From Leptospira sp. (GTDB taxonomy: Bacteria; Spirochaetota; Leptospiria; Leptospirales; Leptospiraceae): a stretch of 8,841 bases of DNA. Position 1 is the first letter of the stretch. Each line of letters begins with the position of its first letter. This document shows, piece after piece, positions 7,267 through 8,841 of the stretch. The notes below the pieces were generated by a model that was not told the origin of the DNA, did no database searches, and saw only the letters and a program-made list of their open reading frames with translations. Position numbers and translations under genes: made by a program. The DNA is taken from NCBI GenBank assembly GCA_025457985.1, contig JALOTI010000055.1:1-8841 (forward strand). The letters run 5' to 3'.

Positions 7267-8257
7267 ATCCTTCTCCCATATCTATGTCGAGGATACATTG
7301 TTTACCCACACTCGCACCCAATCCATTCTATCCAAGTTCAAAAATGCGAATGTGATTCCCATCAAACACTACAAAGATGTTTTCAATCGCAAAAACCAAA
7401 ACTTTACTCTTCAAAAATCCAAACCCAATCTAATCCTTGCAAAGAAGACAGATCATTTTTTATATCCAGGCAGTGGGTTTTCTCCCAATTTTTCTTATGA
7501 ACATTTTTATTACAATACACTTGCTCTTAACTGTATCTATGATTGTGAATATTGTTATTTACAAGGTATGTTTTCTTCCGCCAATCTTGTGTTATTTGTC
7601 AATTGGGAAGATTTTTTTAAAGCAACAGATGAGTTTTTAGAAAAAAATAGGTCACTCTATTTAGCACTTTCCTATGATACGGATCTACTAGCGATAGAAT
7701 CTTTTTTTCCTGCTACAGCTGCTTGGTTGGAATTTGCAAAATTTAGAGAAAATCTAACGATCGAAATCCGAACTAAATCTGCAAACTTCCGAGGAATCCA
7801 AAACCAATCCCCTATTCCCAACGCAATCCTTGCTTGGACATTGAGTCCAGAACGAATCGCAAAAGAGATCGAACACAAAACTCCTGGCATTCACCAGAGA
7901 CTGGATTCAATTCGAGAGGCAACGGAAAGGGGATGGAAGGTGCGACTCTGCCTGGATCCGATTCTTCGAACTCAAAATTGGGAAGAAGATTATAAAGACT
8001 TAGCCGAAAAAATCAAGTCTCATCTCAACCCTGCAAATATCACCGAACTAAGTATAGGTGGTTTCCGAATGAATTTGGACTTTTTAAAAGAAATGCAAGA
8101 AAAACGTAAGGGCTCCGCAGTCCTATTTTATCCCTACGAACGGTCCAACCAAATTGCGACCTACCCACAATCCGAAACCAAAGAAATGTTAGATTATGTT
8201 ACAAAGCTTTTTTTGGATTGGGTTCCAGAAGAAAAGATCCAAGTGAGTTTTGGGTGA
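7259..8257 (+). CDS. Radical-SAM protein of the spore photoproduct lyase-like family
   Basis: This 332-residue protein binds a 4Fe-4S cluster through C92-x3-C96-x2-C99 (N-C-I-Y-D-C-E-Y-C-Y), the radical-SAM motif, at nearly the same position as in Bacillus SplB. Later stretches follow the SplB family: E-I-R-T-K-S-A, L-S-P-E-R-I, E-H-K-T-P-G-I-H-Q-R-L, G-W-K-V-R-L-C-L-D-P-I and S-I-G-G-F-R. True spore photoproduct lyase donates a hydrogen from a Cys about 44 residues after the cluster (Cys141). Here that region reads L-A-L-S-Y-D-T-D, and no Cys occurs between 99 and 221. Spore photoproduct is unlikely to be the substrate, and spirochaetes do not sporulate. ATG 7259 lies in the end of the previous gene, which suggests coupling; a TTG at 7235 is possible but less likely. 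Confidence 0.87.
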   Translation: MLKSFSHIYVEDTLFTHTRTQSILSKFKNANVIPIKHYKDVFNRKNQNFTLQKSKPNLILAKKTDHFLYPGSGFSPNFSYEHFYYNTLALNCIYDCEYCYLQGMFSSANLVLFVNWEDFFKATDEFLEKNRSLYLALSYDTDLLAIESFFPATAAWLEFAKFRENLTIEIRTKSANFRGIQNQSPIPNAILAWTLSPERIAKEIEHKTPGIHQRLDSIREATERGWKVRLCLDPILRTQNWEEDYKDLAEKIKSHLNPANITELSIGGFRMNLDFLKEMQEKRKGSAVLFYPYERSNQIATYPQSETKEMLDYVTKLFLDWVPEEKIQVSFG

Positions 8258-8388
8258 GGGGAAGGCTCTTCTGGGCGCCTCGGATGTGTTAGATGTAGTC
8301 TGCTACTTGCGATTAACCGATCCCGCTCTCCCTAATGCGGGGCGCTCGCTTCGCTGGTCGATCGGTGGCGCGGGGGGTCAAGTTTTTA
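8258..8388. repeat. G+C-rich intergenic segment with nested inverted repeats
   Basis: This is the 131-base gap between two convergent stop codons. From 8311 to 8380, 47 of 70 bases are G or C, far above the flanks. A-C-C-G-A-T-C at 8316-8322 pairs with G-A-T-C-G-G-T at 8360-8366. Inside it, CCCGC at 8322-8326 pairs with GCGGG at 8337-8341, and the GCTCGCTTCGCTGG run (8344-8357) has further self-complementarity. No reading frame of note is present. The base composition suggests a dispersed intergenic element rather than a gene. Copies elsewhere cannot be seen from this window. Confidence 0.5.
8322..8341. terminator. Possible hairpin between convergent genes
   Basis: CCCGC and GCGGG form a 5-bp G+C stem around a 10-base loop, nested in a longer 7-bp outer pairing. 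It lies 64 bases after the radical-SAM stop and 47 bases after the stop of the facing gene. There is no clean T-run directly after either arm, so intrinsic termination is only a possibility. The TTTTT at 8383-8387 is about 40 bases further on. Confidence 0.25.
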
Positions 8389-8841
8389 CTAATACGGATT
8401 CCTCTTCCCTTTGAGTTCCGGCAACTCATCTATCTGTTTTAAAATCTCATCGTAAGTTCCCAAGCCTTTTCGTCCCATATAATAATCGGATGTGCAGAGT
8501 GGCATCTCTTTCTTTCCAGGATATACTTCTAATACCTTCAACTGGATGGCAAAAATATTTCCGAATAAGGTCGTCGGTTTAATTGGATAGTATGTTTGCA
8601 TCGCATCAATGACCTTATCGTCTTCTTTGATATCAATATCGTAACTGATAATTTTCTTGAAATTACCTACAACTTTAATATTCATCATATTGTTTATAGC
8701 AGTATAAGGTGCGTCGAAATAGGTAAGCCGCATCTTCTTAATACGCGCATAACGAGTATCAACTACTCCATCAAATTCGCAATAATTCTTAAAATAGAAA
8801 TCAAAATGATCTTTCAGATCGGTAGTTGGCTTGTTATTTTT
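8389..8841 (-). CDS. Unrecognised protein, C-terminal 150 residues (partial)
   Basis: The minus-strand frame is open from the window edge to a TAG at 8389-8391, so this is the C-terminal part of a longer protein. The ATG at 8733 is not necessarily its start, since 36 further in-frame codons without a stop lie upstream. I do not recognise the family. The sequence is rich in Lys, Asp, Tyr and Ile (YDIDIKEDDKVIDAMQTYYP near the middle), has no visible membrane span, and carries only two cysteines. The alternating hydrophobic pattern (FGNIFAIQLKVLEVYPG) suggests beta structure, and the tail (DEILKQIDELPELKGKRNPY) is a charged helix. It faces the radical-SAM gene across the G+C-rich intergenic segment. 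Function is unknown. Confidence 0.75.
   Translation of the reverse strand, partial: KNNKPTTDLKDHFDFYFKNYCEFDGVVDTRYARIKKMRLTYFDAPYTAINNMMNIKVVGNFKKIISYDIDIKEDDKVIDAMQTYYPIKPTTLFGNIFAIQLKVLEVYPGKKEMPLCTSDYYMGRKGLGTYDEILKQIDELPELKGKRNPY

Overview
The window is most likely chromosomal DNA from a spirochaete of the genus Leptospira, possibly the saprophytic group. I infer this from the low-to-moderate G+C content, frequent TTG/GTG starts, a loose spirochaete-type lipobox (L-A-N-C), and a class A penicillin-binding protein with a cytoplasmic CxxC...CxxC zinc-ribbon at its N-terminus. Genus is inferred from protein style only, because there is no rRNA or marker gene here.

Layout. Bases 3-807 (+) hold the C-terminal end of a short-chain dehydrogenase/reductase followed, one base later, by a small probable lipoprotein with an ABM-like (dimeric alpha/beta barrel) domain. 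Bases 816-6372 (-) are a tightly packed five-gene cluster. In transcription order these are an exported glutathione-peroxidase-like thiol peroxidase, a ChaN/TIKI-superfamily exported protein, a penicillin-binding protein 1A with a zinc-ribbon, a TPR-like exported protein and a small single-span membrane protein. Each junction is an overlap or a gap of 15 bases or less, so one transcript is likely. The two groups converge with only 8 bases between stop codons.

Bases 6400-8257 (+) hold a divergently oriented pair. The first is a nucleosidase/phosphorylase-superfamily protein that keeps the MTA/SAH-nucleosidase catalytic residues and has a C-terminal extension of about 85 residues. The second is a radical-SAM protein of the spore-photoproduct-lyase family, whose ATG lies inside the end of the first gene. 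The radical-SAM protein keeps its Fe-S cysteines but has no cysteine where true spore photoproduct lyases carry their hydrogen-donor Cys. MTA/SAH-type nucleosidases can remove 5'-deoxyadenosine, the by-product of radical-SAM chemistry, so the pairing suggests one biochemical unit of unknown product. This is the most interesting part of the window.

Bases 8258-8388 contain a G+C-rich, inverted-repeat-rich intergenic segment unlike its surroundings. Bases 8389-8841 (-) are the C-terminal 150 residues of an unrecognised protein whose start lies beyond the window. I see no rRNA, tRNA, CRISPR array, transposase, phage gene or toxin-antitoxin pair, and no gene-free stretch longer than about 130 bases.
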